From assembly GCF_014648855.1 (NCBI RefSeq), contig NZ_BMRX01000010.1, positions 186,001-250,000 on the forward strand: a DNA stretch of 64,000 bases, written 5' to 3'. Below the pieces are notes generated by a model. The model ran no database searches. It was not told the origin of the DNA and saw only the letters and a program-made list of their open reading frames with translations. Within the stretch, counting starts at the first letter, position 1. Each line of letters starts with the position of its first letter. Shown here piece by piece: positions 24,404 through 32,266 of the stretch. This DNA comes from Streptomyces parvulus. GTDB taxonomy: Bacteria; Actinomycetota; Actinomycetes; Streptomycetales; Streptomycetaceae. Position numbers and translations under genes: made by a program.

Positions 24404-25867
24404 CTACCGAGCTTTCACGCCATCCGGGGCCGGCCCCCACACCTCGGTGCAGGCGGCGCGCAGCCGTCGCACCCCCTCGGTGATCTCCCCCGCGCCCGCC
24501 ACCGCCGCGAAGCTCAGCCGGAGGTGGGGGGCGGGGGGCTCGGCGCTGAAGTAGGGGCGGCCCGGGGTGATCGCGACGCCCGCGCGCAGGGCGGCCGCGG
24601 TGAGCGCGACCTCGTCCGTGCCGTCGGGCAGGCGGAGCCAGAGGTGGTACCCGCCGGAGGGGACGTGCGGCAGCGACACCTCGGGCAGGTCGAGCCGCAG
24701 CGCGGACGTCATCGCGTTGCGGCGGTCCCTCAACTCGGCGGCGATGGCGCGCAGATGGCGCGGCCAGGCGGGCGACCCGACGAGTTCCAGCGCGGCCTCC
24801 TGGAGGGGCCGGGGCACGAAGAAGGTGTCGACGACCTGGATGGCCCGCAGCCGCTCCAGGACCGGCCCGCGCGCGGCCAGGGCGCTGACCCGGAAGCTGG
24901 GCGAGGTCGCCTTGGTCAGCGAGCAGACGTGGACGACGACGCCGTCCGGGTCGTCGGCGGCGAGCGGCGCGGGCAGCGGTCCCGCGTCCTCGTGCACGAG
25001 CCGCCGCACGAAGTCGTCCTCCACGACGAAGGCGCCGGCCGCCCGCGCGATGCGCAGCACCTCACCGCGCCGCTCCGGGGCGAGCACGGCGCCGGTCGGG
25101 TTCTGGAACAGGGGCTGGCAGACCAGGACGCGGGCTCCGGTGGCCCGGAAGGCGTCGGCGAGCAGGGAGGGGCGGACCCCGTCGGCGTCCACGGGCACGG
25201 GCACCGGGCGCAGTCCGGCCGCCCGCGCGATGGCCAGCATGCCGGGGTACGTCGGGGACTCGACCAGCACGGGCGTGCCGGGCGGGGTGAGGGCGCGCAG
25301 CGCGGTGGTCAGCGCGGACTGTCCGCCCGCCGTGATCAGCACCTCCGCCGCCGTGGTCGCCCCGCCGATCCCCCGCGCGAACCACTCCCGCAGCTCCGGC
25401 AGTCCCTCCATCGGCGGCCTGCCCCACGCGCCCGGCCGGCGTCCGGCCCGCGCCAGGGCGGCGGCCATCGCGCGCTCGGGCTGGAGCGAGGGGTGCAGGT
25501 AGCCGCCGTTGAACTCCACCACTCCGGGCGCCGGGGCGGCCAGCGAGACCAGCACGCCGGAGGCGTCCACCGAGCGCGGCACGAGGTCGGCGGCGCCGTC
25601 GGCGCTGAGGGCGACCTCCTGCCATGAGGTGTCCCCGGCGGGCGCGGGGGCGGGCCGCGGGCCGGCACGGAAGGCACCGGCGCCGGGCCGGGTGACGACC
25701 AGACCCTCTGCGGCCAGCTGCGCCAGGGCCCGGGAGACGGTCACCGGGCTCACCCGGAACCGGTCGACGAGCGTCCGGCTCGACGGGAGCTTTCCTCCCG
25801 GTGAGTAGCGGTCGAGCTCCTTCCGTAGCTCTCCCACCAGTTCAGCGACACTGCTACGCTCATGCAT
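24404..25867 (-). CDS. MocR/PdxR-type regulator: GntR HTH fused to a fold-I aminotransferase domain
   Basis: The protein has 487 residues. The N-terminal winged HTH (LPSSRTLVDRFRVSPVTVSRAL, about residues 27-48 with flanks) binds DNA. The C-terminal aminotransferase-like domain has the PLP lysine in VHVCSLTKATSPSFRVS and substrate residues in ESPTYPGM and VCQPLFQNPTG. Such proteins sense PLP-bound amines or amino acids. The ATG overlaps by two bases the start codon of the divergent EamA transporter, which is therefore its most likely target. Confidence 0.9.
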   Translation of the reverse strand: MHERSSVAELVGELRKELDRYSPGGKLPSSRTLVDRFRVSPVTVSRALAQLAAEGLVVTRPGAGAFRAGPRPAPAPAGDTSWQEVALSADGAADLVPRSVDASGVLVSLAAPAPGVVEFNGGYLHPSLQPERAMAAALARAGRRPGAWGRPPMEGLPELREWFARGIGGATTAAEVLITAGGQSALTTALRALTPPGTPVLVESPTYPGMLAIARAAGLRPVPVPVDADGVRPSLLADAFRATGARVLVCQPLFQNPTGAVLAPERRGEVLRIARAAGAFVVEDDFVRRLVHEDAGPLPAPLAADDPDGVVVHVCSLTKATSPSFRVSALAARGPVLERLRAIQVVDTFFVPRPLQEAALELVGSPAWPRHLRAIAAELRDRRNAMTSALRLDLPEVSLPHVPSGGYHLWLRLPDGTDEVALTAAALRAGVAITPGRPYFSAEPPAPHLRLSFAAVAGAGEITEGVRRLRAACTEVWGPAPDGVKAR

Positions 25868-25870
25868 GAG
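25859..25870. promoter_or_regulatory. Palindrome CTCATGCATGAG spanning two divergent start codons
   Basis: A perfect 12-base dyad contains the ATG of the EamA gene (25866) and the ATG of the MocR gene (25867 on minus). A TACGCT -10-like element (25855-25860) precedes the plus gene by five bases. TACTCT on the minus strand (25877-25882) precedes the MocR gene by nine. Both fit leaderless transcripts. Confidence 0.5.
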
Positions 25871-26792
25871 AGCACAGAGTAGCGCTACCGCACCGTCCGG
25901 GATAGCGGTCGGCGGTCAGGACACCGGCGGCCACGGTCGGTCCTCCGGCACCCTCCAGGCCGCGCTCGGCGTCGTCGCCTTCTCCCTGACCTTCCCGGCC
26001 ACCGCGTGGGGCCTGGAGGGTTTCGGCCCCTGGTCGCTGATCGCCGTGCGCAGCATCCTGGCCGCGGTGATCGCCGGGGGCTGTCTGCTGGCGCTGCGGG
26101 TGCCGCTTCCCGAGCGGCGGCACCGGGCCGGCCTCGCGGTGGTCGGCGCGGGGGTGGTCCTGGGCTTCCCGCTCCTGACCACGCTGGCCCTCCAGACCTC
26201 GACGACCGCCCACGCCGCCGTCGTGGTCGGTCTGCTGCCGCTGACCACCGCGCTCTTCTCCGCCCTGCGCGTCGGCACCCGCCCCTCGCGCACCTTCTGG
26301 CTCGCCGCCCTCGCGGGTGCGGCGGCCGTCATCGCGTTCACGGTGCAGCAGAGCGGCGGCGCGCTGACCTCGGCCGACGCGTACCTCTTCGCGGCGCTGC
26401 TGGTGTGTGCGGCCGGCTACACGGAGGGCGGCCGGCTGGCCCGGGTGATGCCGGGCTGGCACGTGATCGGCTGGGCGCTGGTGCTGTGCCTGCCGCTGAC
26501 GGTGCCGATGGCCGCGGTGGCCCTGTCCTTCGAGCCGGTGCACCTGACGGCGCACGGGGTGGCCGGCCTGCTCTGGGTGGCGGTGGGCTCCCAGTTCCTC
26601 GGCCTGGTCGTCTGGTACCGGGGCATGGCGGCCATCGGCATCCCGAAGGCCAGCCAGTTGCAGCTGGCACAGCCGCTGCTCACACTGGTGTGGTCGGTAC
26701 TTCTCCTGGGCGAGCACCTGACGGTGGCCGCTCCGCTGACGGCCGCGGCCGTCCTGGTGTGCATCGCGGTCACCCAGCGGGCCCGGGGGTAG
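25866..26792 (+). CDS. EamA/DMT-family transporter with ten spans
   Basis: The protein has 308 residues with two EamA repeats of five spans each: first from about residue 30 (TLQAALGVVAFSLTFPATAWG), second from about 165 (ALTSADAYLFAALLVCAAGY). These are small-molecule or amino-acid exporters of the drug/metabolite superfamily. Its ATG overlaps the MocR start, so the two must share regulation. The substrate may be the amine or amino acid sensed by MocR (inferred). Confidence 0.87.
   Translation: MRAQSSATAPSGIAVGGQDTGGHGRSSGTLQAALGVVAFSLTFPATAWGLEGFGPWSLIAVRSILAAVIAGGCLLALRVPLPERRHRAGLAVVGAGVVLGFPLLTTLALQTSTTAHAAVVVGLLPLTTALFSALRVGTRPSRTFWLAALAGAAAVIAFTVQQSGGALTSADAYLFAALLVCAAGYTEGGRLARVMPGWHVIGWALVLCLPLTVPMAAVALSFEPVHLTAHGVAGLLWVAVGSQFLGLVVWYRGMAAIGIPKASQLQLAQPLLTLVWSVLLLGEHLTVAAPLTAAAVLVCIAVTQRARG
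25879..25888. promoter_or_regulatory. Perfect palindrome GTAGCGCTAC within the divergent MocR/EamA region
   Basis: It lies just inside the EamA coding region and over the expected minus-strand -10 region of the MocR gene. A related GCTACGC occurs at 25853-25859. It is a candidate MocR site. Confidence 0.35.
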
Positions 26793-26828
26793 GGCCTGCC
26801 CGGCGGACACAGGTGAGGAGGCCCGCAG

Positions 26829-27023
26829 ATGCACGCGACCAAGGGCGACCAGCTGGTGCAGCACGGCCGGGTGGTCGGTGAACACGACAAGATCGGCGAG
26901 ATCGTCGAGGTCCTGGGCGAGCGGGGCTCTCCCCCGTACCGGGTCCGGTTCGAGGACGGGCACGAGGGCGTGTGCTCGCCCGGACCCGACACGGAGATCC
27001 GGCACCGGGAGATCCAGCTGTAG
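26829..27023 (+). CDS. DUF1918-domain protein
   Basis: A small cytoplasmic protein of 64 residues. The whole chain matches the DUF1918 pattern: GDQLVQHGRVVGEHDKIGEI, then GSPPYRVRFEDGHEG and a C-terminal acidic/His stretch ending EIRHREIQL. An SH3-like small barrel is usual. Function unknown. The ribosome site is GAGGAGG. It follows the EamA gene by 36 bases on the same strand. Confidence 0.85.
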   Translation: MHATKGDQLVQHGRVVGEHDKIGEIVEVLGERGSPPYRVRFEDGHEGVCSPGPDTEIRHREIQL

Positions 27024-27058
27024 AGCCCGCCTCGACGCTCCGGGCGACGAGTCCGGTG

Positions 27059-28300
27059 TCAGCGCGGCGCGGCGGCCGGCAGCGCGTAGTGGTCGGCCGT
27101 CACCCGCGCCATCGCGCCGCCCCGGTCCTCCGCCACGTCCTTGGCGGAGAAGTAGACGTGCCCGCGCACCTGAGGGTGGCGCGCGGCCAGTGCCAGGTGC
27201 CGGGAGATTTCGGCCGGATCCTGCCAGCCGGCGGACTGCGCCGCGTCCCCGGCCTTGTACAGCGCCTCGCCGATGTACAGCTGCGTGCGGCTGCCCTCGG
27301 CGACCTCGGCCCACCAGGGCAGCAGCTTCGCGTAGTCCGCGCCGTTCTGCCCGATGCTCCAGTACAGCTGCGGCACGATGTAGTCGATCCAGCCCTCGCG
27401 CACCCACTTGCGGGTGTCCGCGTACAGGTCGTCGTACGTCTGCACGCCCGCCCGGGTGTCCGAGCCGCGCCCGTCGGTGGCCGCGTTGCGCCAGACGCCG
27501 AACGGGCTGATCCCGAAGCGGGCGGCCGGGCGGACCTCGCGGACGCGGCGCGCGGTCTCGCGCACCAGCCGGTCGATGTTGTCCCGCCGCCAGTCGGCCA
27601 GGCTGCCGAAGCCGGCGCCGAAGGTGCTGTAGGTGCGGCCGTCGTCGAAGCTCTCGCCCGCCACCGGATAGGGGTAGAAGTAGTCGTCGAAGTGGACGCC
27701 GTCCACCGCGTACTTCTCCACCGCGTCGAGCATCGCTTCCTGGACGAAGGCCCGGACCTCGGGCAGCCCGGGGTTGTAGTAGAGCTTCCCGCCGTACGGC
27801 ACCACCCACTCGGGGTGCCTGCGCGCGGGGTGGGCGGGGATCAGGTGGCCCGGGTCGTCGTGCAGGGCGACGCGGTACGGGTTGAACCAGGCGTGCAGCT
27901 CCAGGCCGCGGGCGTGGGCCTCCTCGACCGCGGTGCCCAGCGGGTCCCAGCCCGGGTCGCGGCCCTGGCTGCCGGACAGGTACTCGGACCACGGCTCGTG
28001 GGGCGAGGGCCACAGCGCGTCGGCGGTGGGCCGTACCTGGAGGAAGACCGTGTTCAGCCGGTGCCGGACCGCGTTGTCCAGGTGCTCCAGCAGCTCCGCC
28101 CGCTGCTCCGGGGCGCGCAGCCCCGCCCGGCTGGGCCAGTCGCGGCCGGCCACCGTGGCCAGCCACATCCCCCGCATCCCGGCGGCGGCACGGCGGGCCG
28201 GCGGCTCGGCCGCGGAGACCGGCGCCGCCGACGCCGCGGGCGCCAGGGTGAACGCCGACAACGCCGCCACCGCGAAGGCACGACGCGAGACACCGCCCAT
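27059..28300 (-). CDS. Exported glycoside-hydrolase-like protein (GH10-like YngK/DUF187 family)
   Basis: The protein has 413 residues. A Tat-type signal (SRRAFAVAALSAFTLA, cleavage near ASAAPVSA) leads to a TIM-barrel domain: RGMWLATVAGRDWPS near the start, FLQVRPTADALW, and DGVHFDDYFYPYP, where the Asp pair is conserved. IDYIVPQLYWSIGQ follows. The family is thought to act on polysaccharides or cell-wall glycans. Activity of this member is unknown. No sugar transporter is adjacent. Confidence 0.85.
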   Translation of the reverse strand: MGGVSRRAFAVAALSAFTLAPAASAAPVSAAEPPARRAAAGMRGMWLATVAGRDWPSRAGLRAPEQRAELLEHLDNAVRHRLNTVFLQVRPTADALWPSPHEPWSEYLSGSQGRDPGWDPLGTAVEEAHARGLELHAWFNPYRVALHDDPGHLIPAHPARRHPEWVVPYGGKLYYNPGLPEVRAFVQEAMLDAVEKYAVDGVHFDDYFYPYPVAGESFDDGRTYSTFGAGFGSLADWRRDNIDRLVRETARRVREVRPAARFGISPFGVWRNAATDGRGSDTRAGVQTYDDLYADTRKWVREGWIDYIVPQLYWSIGQNGADYAKLLPWWAEVAEGSRTQLYIGEALYKAGDAAQSAGWQDPAEISRHLALAARHPQVRGHVYFSAKDVAEDRGGAMARVTADHYALPAAAPR

Positions 28301-28476
28301 GGGGAGACCTCCTGAACGCTGGGGATCCGCGCGTTCACGGATCGTGTACGGGGCCTCAGCATGCCCGACCCGGGAGACGGATCCGTGACCATTCGGGGGT
28401 AACGTGCTCGATCGGAGCAGGCGCCGGGGACCCCGGTGCGTCTGCTGCCAGCCTTGGAGTCAGCGAAAGGGACGAT

Positions 28477-29349
28477 GTGACCGGCATCTCGGGAGATATC
28501 GCACGCGTGGGCGTGGTGGGCTGCGGCCAGATGGGGGCGGGCATCGCCGAGGTGTGCGCGCGCTCCGGTCTGGAGGTGATGGTCGCCGAGACCACGGGCG
28601 AGGCTCTGGAGATCGGCCGCACCCGGCTGTACAACTCGCTGGCCAAGGCCGCCGAGCGCGGCAAGATCACCGAGGAGGAGCGGGACGCGACGCAGGCGCG
28701 GCTGAGCTTCACCACCGACCTCGGCGAGTTCGCCGACCGCGACCTGGTGATCGAGGCCGTCGTCGAGAACGAGCAGGTCAAGACCGAGATCTTCCAGGTG
28801 CTCGACCAGGTCGTGACCCGGCCCGACGCGATCCTGGCCTCCAACACCTCCTCGATCCCGCTGGTGAAGCTGGCGGTCGCCACCTCGCGGCCCGACCACG
28901 TCATCGGCATCCACTTCTTCAATCCGGCCCCGGTGCAGCAGCTCGTCGAGCTGATCCCGGCGCTCACCACCTCCGAGGGCACGCTGAGCCGGGCCCAGCT
29001 GTTCACCGAGAAGGTGCTCGGCAAGCACGCCATCCGCGCCCAGGACCGCTCGGGCTTCGTGGTGAACGCGCTGCTGATCCCGTATCTGCTCTCCGCGATC
29101 CGGATGTTCGAGTCGGGCATCGCGAGCCGCGAGGACATCGACAACGGCATGGAGATGGGCTGCGCCCACCCGATGGGCCCGCTGAAGCTCGCCGACCTGA
29201 TCGGCCTGGACACGGTCGCCTCGGTCGCGTACTCGATGTACGAGGAGTACAAGGAGCCGCTGTACGCCGCTCCCCCGCTGCTCCAGCGCATGGTCGACGC
29301 CGGCCGCCTCGGCCGCAAGAGCGGCTCGGGCTTCTACTCCTACGCCTGA
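28477..29349 (+). CDS. 3-hydroxybutyryl-CoA dehydrogenase
   Basis: The protein has 290 residues. The NAD-binding loop is VGVVGCGQMGAGIAEV at 11-26. The catalytic His-Glu pair is in IGIHFFNPAPVQQLVELI and the conserved LNNT-like site in LASNTSSIP. The C-terminal helical domain includes HPMGPLKLADLIGLD. The GTG at 28477 has AAAGGGA upstream. It acts in fatty-acid or butyrate-type CoA metabolism and could supply or use acetoacetyl-CoA and 3-hydroxybutyryl-CoA. A strong terminator follows. Confidence 0.92.
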   Translation: MTGISGDIARVGVVGCGQMGAGIAEVCARSGLEVMVAETTGEALEIGRTRLYNSLAKAAERGKITEEERDATQARLSFTTDLGEFADRDLVIEAVVENEQVKTEIFQVLDQVVTRPDAILASNTSSIPLVKLAVATSRPDHVIGIHFFNPAPVQQLVELIPALTTSEGTLSRAQLFTEKVLGKHAIRAQDRSGFVVNALLIPYLLSAIRMFESGIASREDIDNGMEMGCAHPMGPLKLADLIGLDTVASVAYSMYEEYKEPLYAAPPLLQRMVDAGRLGRKSGSGFYSYA

Positions 29350-29368
29350 TTACGCGCAGCTACGCCCT

Positions 29369-29402
29369 GCGGGCCCGGCACCATGGATGGTGCCGGGCCC
29401 GC
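29369..29402 (+). terminator. Hairpin terminator after the hydroxybutyryl-CoA dehydrogenase gene
   Basis: A perfect 16-bp stem (29369-29384 with 29387-29402) with a minimal loop starts 19 bases after the stop. No U-run follows. Confidence 0.8.
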
Positions 29403-29406
29403 GGCA

Positions 29407-29423
29407 TTCACACGGCGTGTGCG
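29407..29423. promoter_or_regulatory. TTCACAC-GGC-GTGTG dyad upstream of the small membrane protein
   Basis: The left arm equals that of the perfect dyad at 31866-31882 and five of seven right-arm bases match. It lies 110 bases before the 29533 gene. It may be bound by the same regulator. Confidence 0.4.
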
Positions 29424-29532
29424 CCCCGGGCACGCATATGCCGTCCGCACACTCTCCCCACGCGTCCACCAGGCGAGTTGACTCGACATGCACATGCAAG
29501 GGATGTGAGACGCATACGGAAAGGAGCGGTCC

Positions 29533-29790
29533 GTGACCGCCGATCCCGAGCACCCCGTCGTCCAGGGAGAACTCGCAGAGTTACGACGCCGGCTGGACGT
29601 GGCCTACGCCCGAGTCGAGGGCGGACACGCCCTGCTCTCCCACCGCACCGAGGAGACCGCCAAGGAGCTGGCGGACCTCAGTACCCGGCTGACCGCGCTG
29701 GAGCACGCCCGCTGGCCCCTCCCCTCGGTCGCGGTCCTCACGGCCCTGGGCGCGCTGGTCGTGGCGGTCTGGCAGGCCCTCGGTCACTAG
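29533..29790 (+). CDS. Small coiled-coil, single-span membrane protein of unknown function
   Basis: The protein has 85 residues. The first 58 form a heptad-like, charged helix (LAELRRRLDVAYARVEGG and AKELADLSTRLTALE), then residues 62-82 are hydrophobic (SVAVLTALGALVVAVW). The layout is a C-terminal tail anchor with a cytoplasmic coiled coil. GTG start with AAAGGAG upstream. It overlaps the convergent Nudix gene by four bases. Function unknown. Confidence 0.75.
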   Translation: MTADPEHPVVQGELAELRRRLDVAYARVEGGHALLSHRTEETAKELADLSTRLTALEHARWPLPSVAVLTALGALVVAVWQALGH

Positions 29791-30350
29791 GCCCCGGCGC
29801 CAAGGCCGGGCGGGGTGTCCTGCCCGAGCCTGAGGTGGTGCAGGAGGAGTAACGCGGCCGCCATGTTGGCGGCCGGGACCTCCCCGCGGGCGACCAGGTC
29901 GGGCACGAGCTTGAGCGGGATCCACTCCCGGCGGTCCGACTCGAAGTCGTCCACGGGGTGTCCGACGTAGGCGCCCTCGTCGGCCCAGTAGACGTGGTGC
30001 CTGGCGTCGGTGAGCCCGTTGGACGGCTCCACGCTCATCAGGTGCCGCAGCGGTCCCGGCCGCCAGCCGGTCTCCTCCTCCAGCTCCCTGGCGGCCGCCG
30101 CCGCGACGTCCTCGCCGTCCTCGACGACGCCGGCCGCCAGCTCCCAGCCCCAGCTGTCGGTGATGAAGCGGTGCCGCCACAGCAGGAGGACCTCGTTCGC
30201 CTCGTTCACGACCGTGGCCACGGCCACCGGGCGCATGCGTATGAGGAAGTGGTCGAGATGCCGGCCGTCCGGTAGTTCCACATCGGCGAGATTGACGCTG
30301 AACCAGCGATTTGCGTACACATTTTGTTCGCTCTGTTTCGTCCACTGCAC
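29787..30350 (-). CDS. Nudix hydrolase
   Basis: The protein has 187 residues. The Nudix box is GVVEDGEDVAAAAARELEEE then TGW (G-x5-E-x7-R-E-x2-E-E-x-G pattern), which holds the Mg2+-binding Glu residues. The flanks resemble ADP-sugar pyrophosphatases: LLWRHRFITDSWGWELAAG before the box. It cleaves nucleoside diphosphates linked to other moieties. Substrate uncertain. The GTG at 30350 has AAAGGTGG upstream; the open frame extends further without support. Confidence 0.85.
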   Translation of the reverse strand: MQWTKQSEQNVYANRWFSVNLADVELPDGRHLDHFLIRMRPVAVATVVNEANEVLLLWRHRFITDSWGWELAAGVVEDGEDVAAAAARELEEETGWRPGPLRHLMSVEPSNGLTDARHHVYWADEGAYVGHPVDDFESDRREWIPLKLVPDLVARGEVPAANMAAALLLLHHLRLGQDTPPGLGAGA

Positions 30351-30470
30351 GGTTCTGCCACCTTTCTTGGAGTAGGTGGCAATATCGCAGCAGCAGCGTC
30401 CCGGCAGCAGGCGCACGGCGGCCGCTCACGGCGCAGTGGTGGGCGCAGTGGGCCCCGGGGCGGGGGACGA

Positions 30471-31811
30471 TCACAGCGGTACGCGCAGCGCCCCGTCGAT
30501 GAGTTCGGCGGCCTCGGCCGTGCCCGCGCAGCCGCTGCGCGCCAGGTGCTCGCGCACCGCGCGGAGTCTGTCGCGCAGGCGCTGGGACTCCATGCCCCGG
30601 GCCTGTTCGGCCATCTGCACGGCGGTGGCCACCGCCTTGTCGGCGTTGCCCTTGCGCAGTTCGATCGTGCTGAGCATGGCGAGCCGGTGCACCCGGCCGC
30701 GGTCGTGGGCCGGGTTGTCGACGGCCGCGGCGGCGTGCTCCCCGGCCGCGGCCAGCTCCCCGAGGCTCAACAGCGCCTCGGCCACCTGGACGTTGACCAG
30801 CCCGGGCTGCACATAGCCGGTCTCGTCCGGCTCGTGGCCGCGCCGGATGCGTTCGGCGGCCTGCTCGGCCCGGCGGATGCAGGACAGCGCGCCGCTGCCG
30901 TCGCCGAGGTGCGCGTACGCCTTCGCCTGCATCGCGTACAGGTCGGAGGCGAGCGCGGGGGTGATGTGCCGGCCCGCGGCGCGCAGCGCGGCCTCCGCGA
31001 AGGCCACCGCCTGGCGGTGCTCCCGCATGAACAGCGCCTGGTTGACCAGCAGCGCGATGACGTAGGCGCCGAGTCCCCGGTCGCCGCTGGCCTTGGCGAG
31101 CCGCAGGGCCTGGTGGAAGTAGCGCTGCGCGAGCCCGTGCGCGTCCGAGTCGTACGCGCAGATGCCGGCGACGGCCACCAGACCGCCGGTGGCGCGGTGC
31201 AGTTGGCGTCCGGTGGCGTCGGTGTAGCCGCCGCGCAGCAGCGGCGCCGCCTCGGAGTTGAGGAAGCCGACGATGCGGGCGCGGGTCGCCATGCCGCCGG
31301 CCTTGCGGTACATCTGCTCGTAGTGGGCCCGCGCGCAGCGCAGCATCTCCAGGTCGGCGGCGGTCACCCGGTGCCGTCCGCCGCGGGAGACGTCCACGTC
31401 CTCGGGCGGGTTCTCCCACTCCCAGACCGGCATCACGGCGGGCGTGCCGGTGAGCGCCGGGGCGCCGAGGATGTGCGGGCGCCGCTGCTGGTCGGAGCGC
31501 CACAGGGCGGTGGCCCGCTCCACGAACCCGGAGAGCGAACCGGTGTGCGGCGCGGCCGGTTCGCCGGGGACGCCTAGACCGATGTCGTCGAGGGTGACCG
31601 GGCGGTGCAGCCGGGCGGCGAGGACCTCGCAGATCAGGTCGGGGACCTGGCCGCGCGGGCGCTGGCCCTTCAACCACCTTGCCACGGCGGTGTGTTCGTA
31701 TCTGAGCGCGAGTCCTCGGGCCCGGCCCGCCTGGTTGACGTGCGCGGCCAGTCCCGCGTGCGAGATCCCGGCCTCGTCCAGGATCGCGTCGAGCAGGGTG
31801 TTGGGCTGCAT
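30471..31811 (-). CDS. HTH regulator with TPR-like helical repeats (NsdA-like layout)
   Basis: The protein has 446 residues. The N-terminus has an HTH-like stretch (LLDAILDEAGISHAGLAAHV, then YEHTAVARWLKGQRPRGQ), about residues 5-55. The rest is alpha-helical with tetratricopeptide-like repeats such as GLAQRYFHQALRLAKASGD and AAGEHAAAAVDNPAHDRGR. This architecture is seen in Streptomyces NsdA-type developmental regulators, but I cannot confirm orthology. The ATG has GGAGGG upstream. The perfect dyad at 31866-31882 lies 55 bases upstream, suggesting autoregulation. Confidence 0.78.
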   Translation of the reverse strand: MQPNTLLDAILDEAGISHAGLAAHVNQAGRARGLALRYEHTAVARWLKGQRPRGQVPDLICEVLAARLHRPVTLDDIGLGVPGEPAAPHTGSLSGFVERATALWRSDQQRRPHILGAPALTGTPAVMPVWEWENPPEDVDVSRGGRHRVTAADLEMLRCARAHYEQMYRKAGGMATRARIVGFLNSEAAPLLRGGYTDATGRQLHRATGGLVAVAGICAYDSDAHGLAQRYFHQALRLAKASGDRGLGAYVIALLVNQALFMREHRQAVAFAEAALRAAGRHITPALASDLYAMQAKAYAHLGDGSGALSCIRRAEQAAERIRRGHEPDETGYVQPGLVNVQVAEALLSLGELAAAGEHAAAAVDNPAHDRGRVHRLAMLSTIELRKGNADKAVATAVQMAEQARGMESQRLRDRLRAVREHLARSGCAGTAEAAELIDGALRVPL

Positions 31812-31865
31812 GGGTGCCCTCCGGTGCCGCGGTGACTCGGTGCCCGACAGCGTAGTGTGCCGGGC

Positions 31866-31882
31866 TTCACACGGGGTGTGAA
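31866..31882. promoter_or_regulatory. Perfect dyad TTCACAC-GGG-GTGTGAA before the HTH/TPR regulator
   Basis: Seven-base arms, three-base spacer. A minus-strand TACGCT -10-like element lies at 31851-31856, so the dyad covers the upstream promoter region. A variant occurs at 29407-29423. Confidence 0.55.
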
Positions 31883-32115
31883 CGGAGTACGCGCATCCGC
31901 AGCGTGTGCGCGCTGTCGCGGAGAGTTCCGGAGGGCTTGACTGGGGGACCTCGAAAGAGGCCGGCCGGGCCGCCGGCTCCCCCTCGTACAGTGCGGCGGC
32001 CCGTTTCCACGCCGTCCGCCCGGCTGCCTGCCCGACACTCCGTGGCGGGGCGGACGGCTCCGCCGGCCGTGCGGGGCGACTCAACGCCGTTCAGGGTGCG
32101 GGTGCGTTGTCGGCC

Positions 32116-32225
32116 GCGGGTGCGCTGTGGCTGGTCGCGCAGTTCCCCGCGCCCCTTCAGGGACGTCACCTGAACGCCGCCAAGGGGCGCGGGGAACTGC
32201 GCGAGCGACCACGACGTACCCGCGG
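32116..32225. repeat. Large imperfect inverted repeat of the GCGCAGTTCCCCGCGCCCC family
   Basis: The left arm (about 32116-32157) and right arm (about 32182-32225) are near-complementary. The core is TCGCGCAGTTCCCCGCGCC against its complement. This sequence recurs in intergenic regions of many Streptomyces genomes, and another copy is at 38141-38193. It can fold into a long hairpin after pheT and may stop transcription. Confidence 0.75.
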
Positions 32226-32266
32226 CCGCCAACCGGCAGAAGCCCCCCGCCCCTTGGGCGCACCGT

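Larger units (their letters stand above)
31812..32266. other. 455-base intergenic region holding an operator-like dyad and a Streptomyces repeat
   Basis: Between the end of pheT and the start of the HTH/TPR regulator gene. Apart from the features at 31866-31882 and 32116-32225 I see no gene. Open frames on both strands are arginine-rich shadow readings. Confidence 0.6.
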
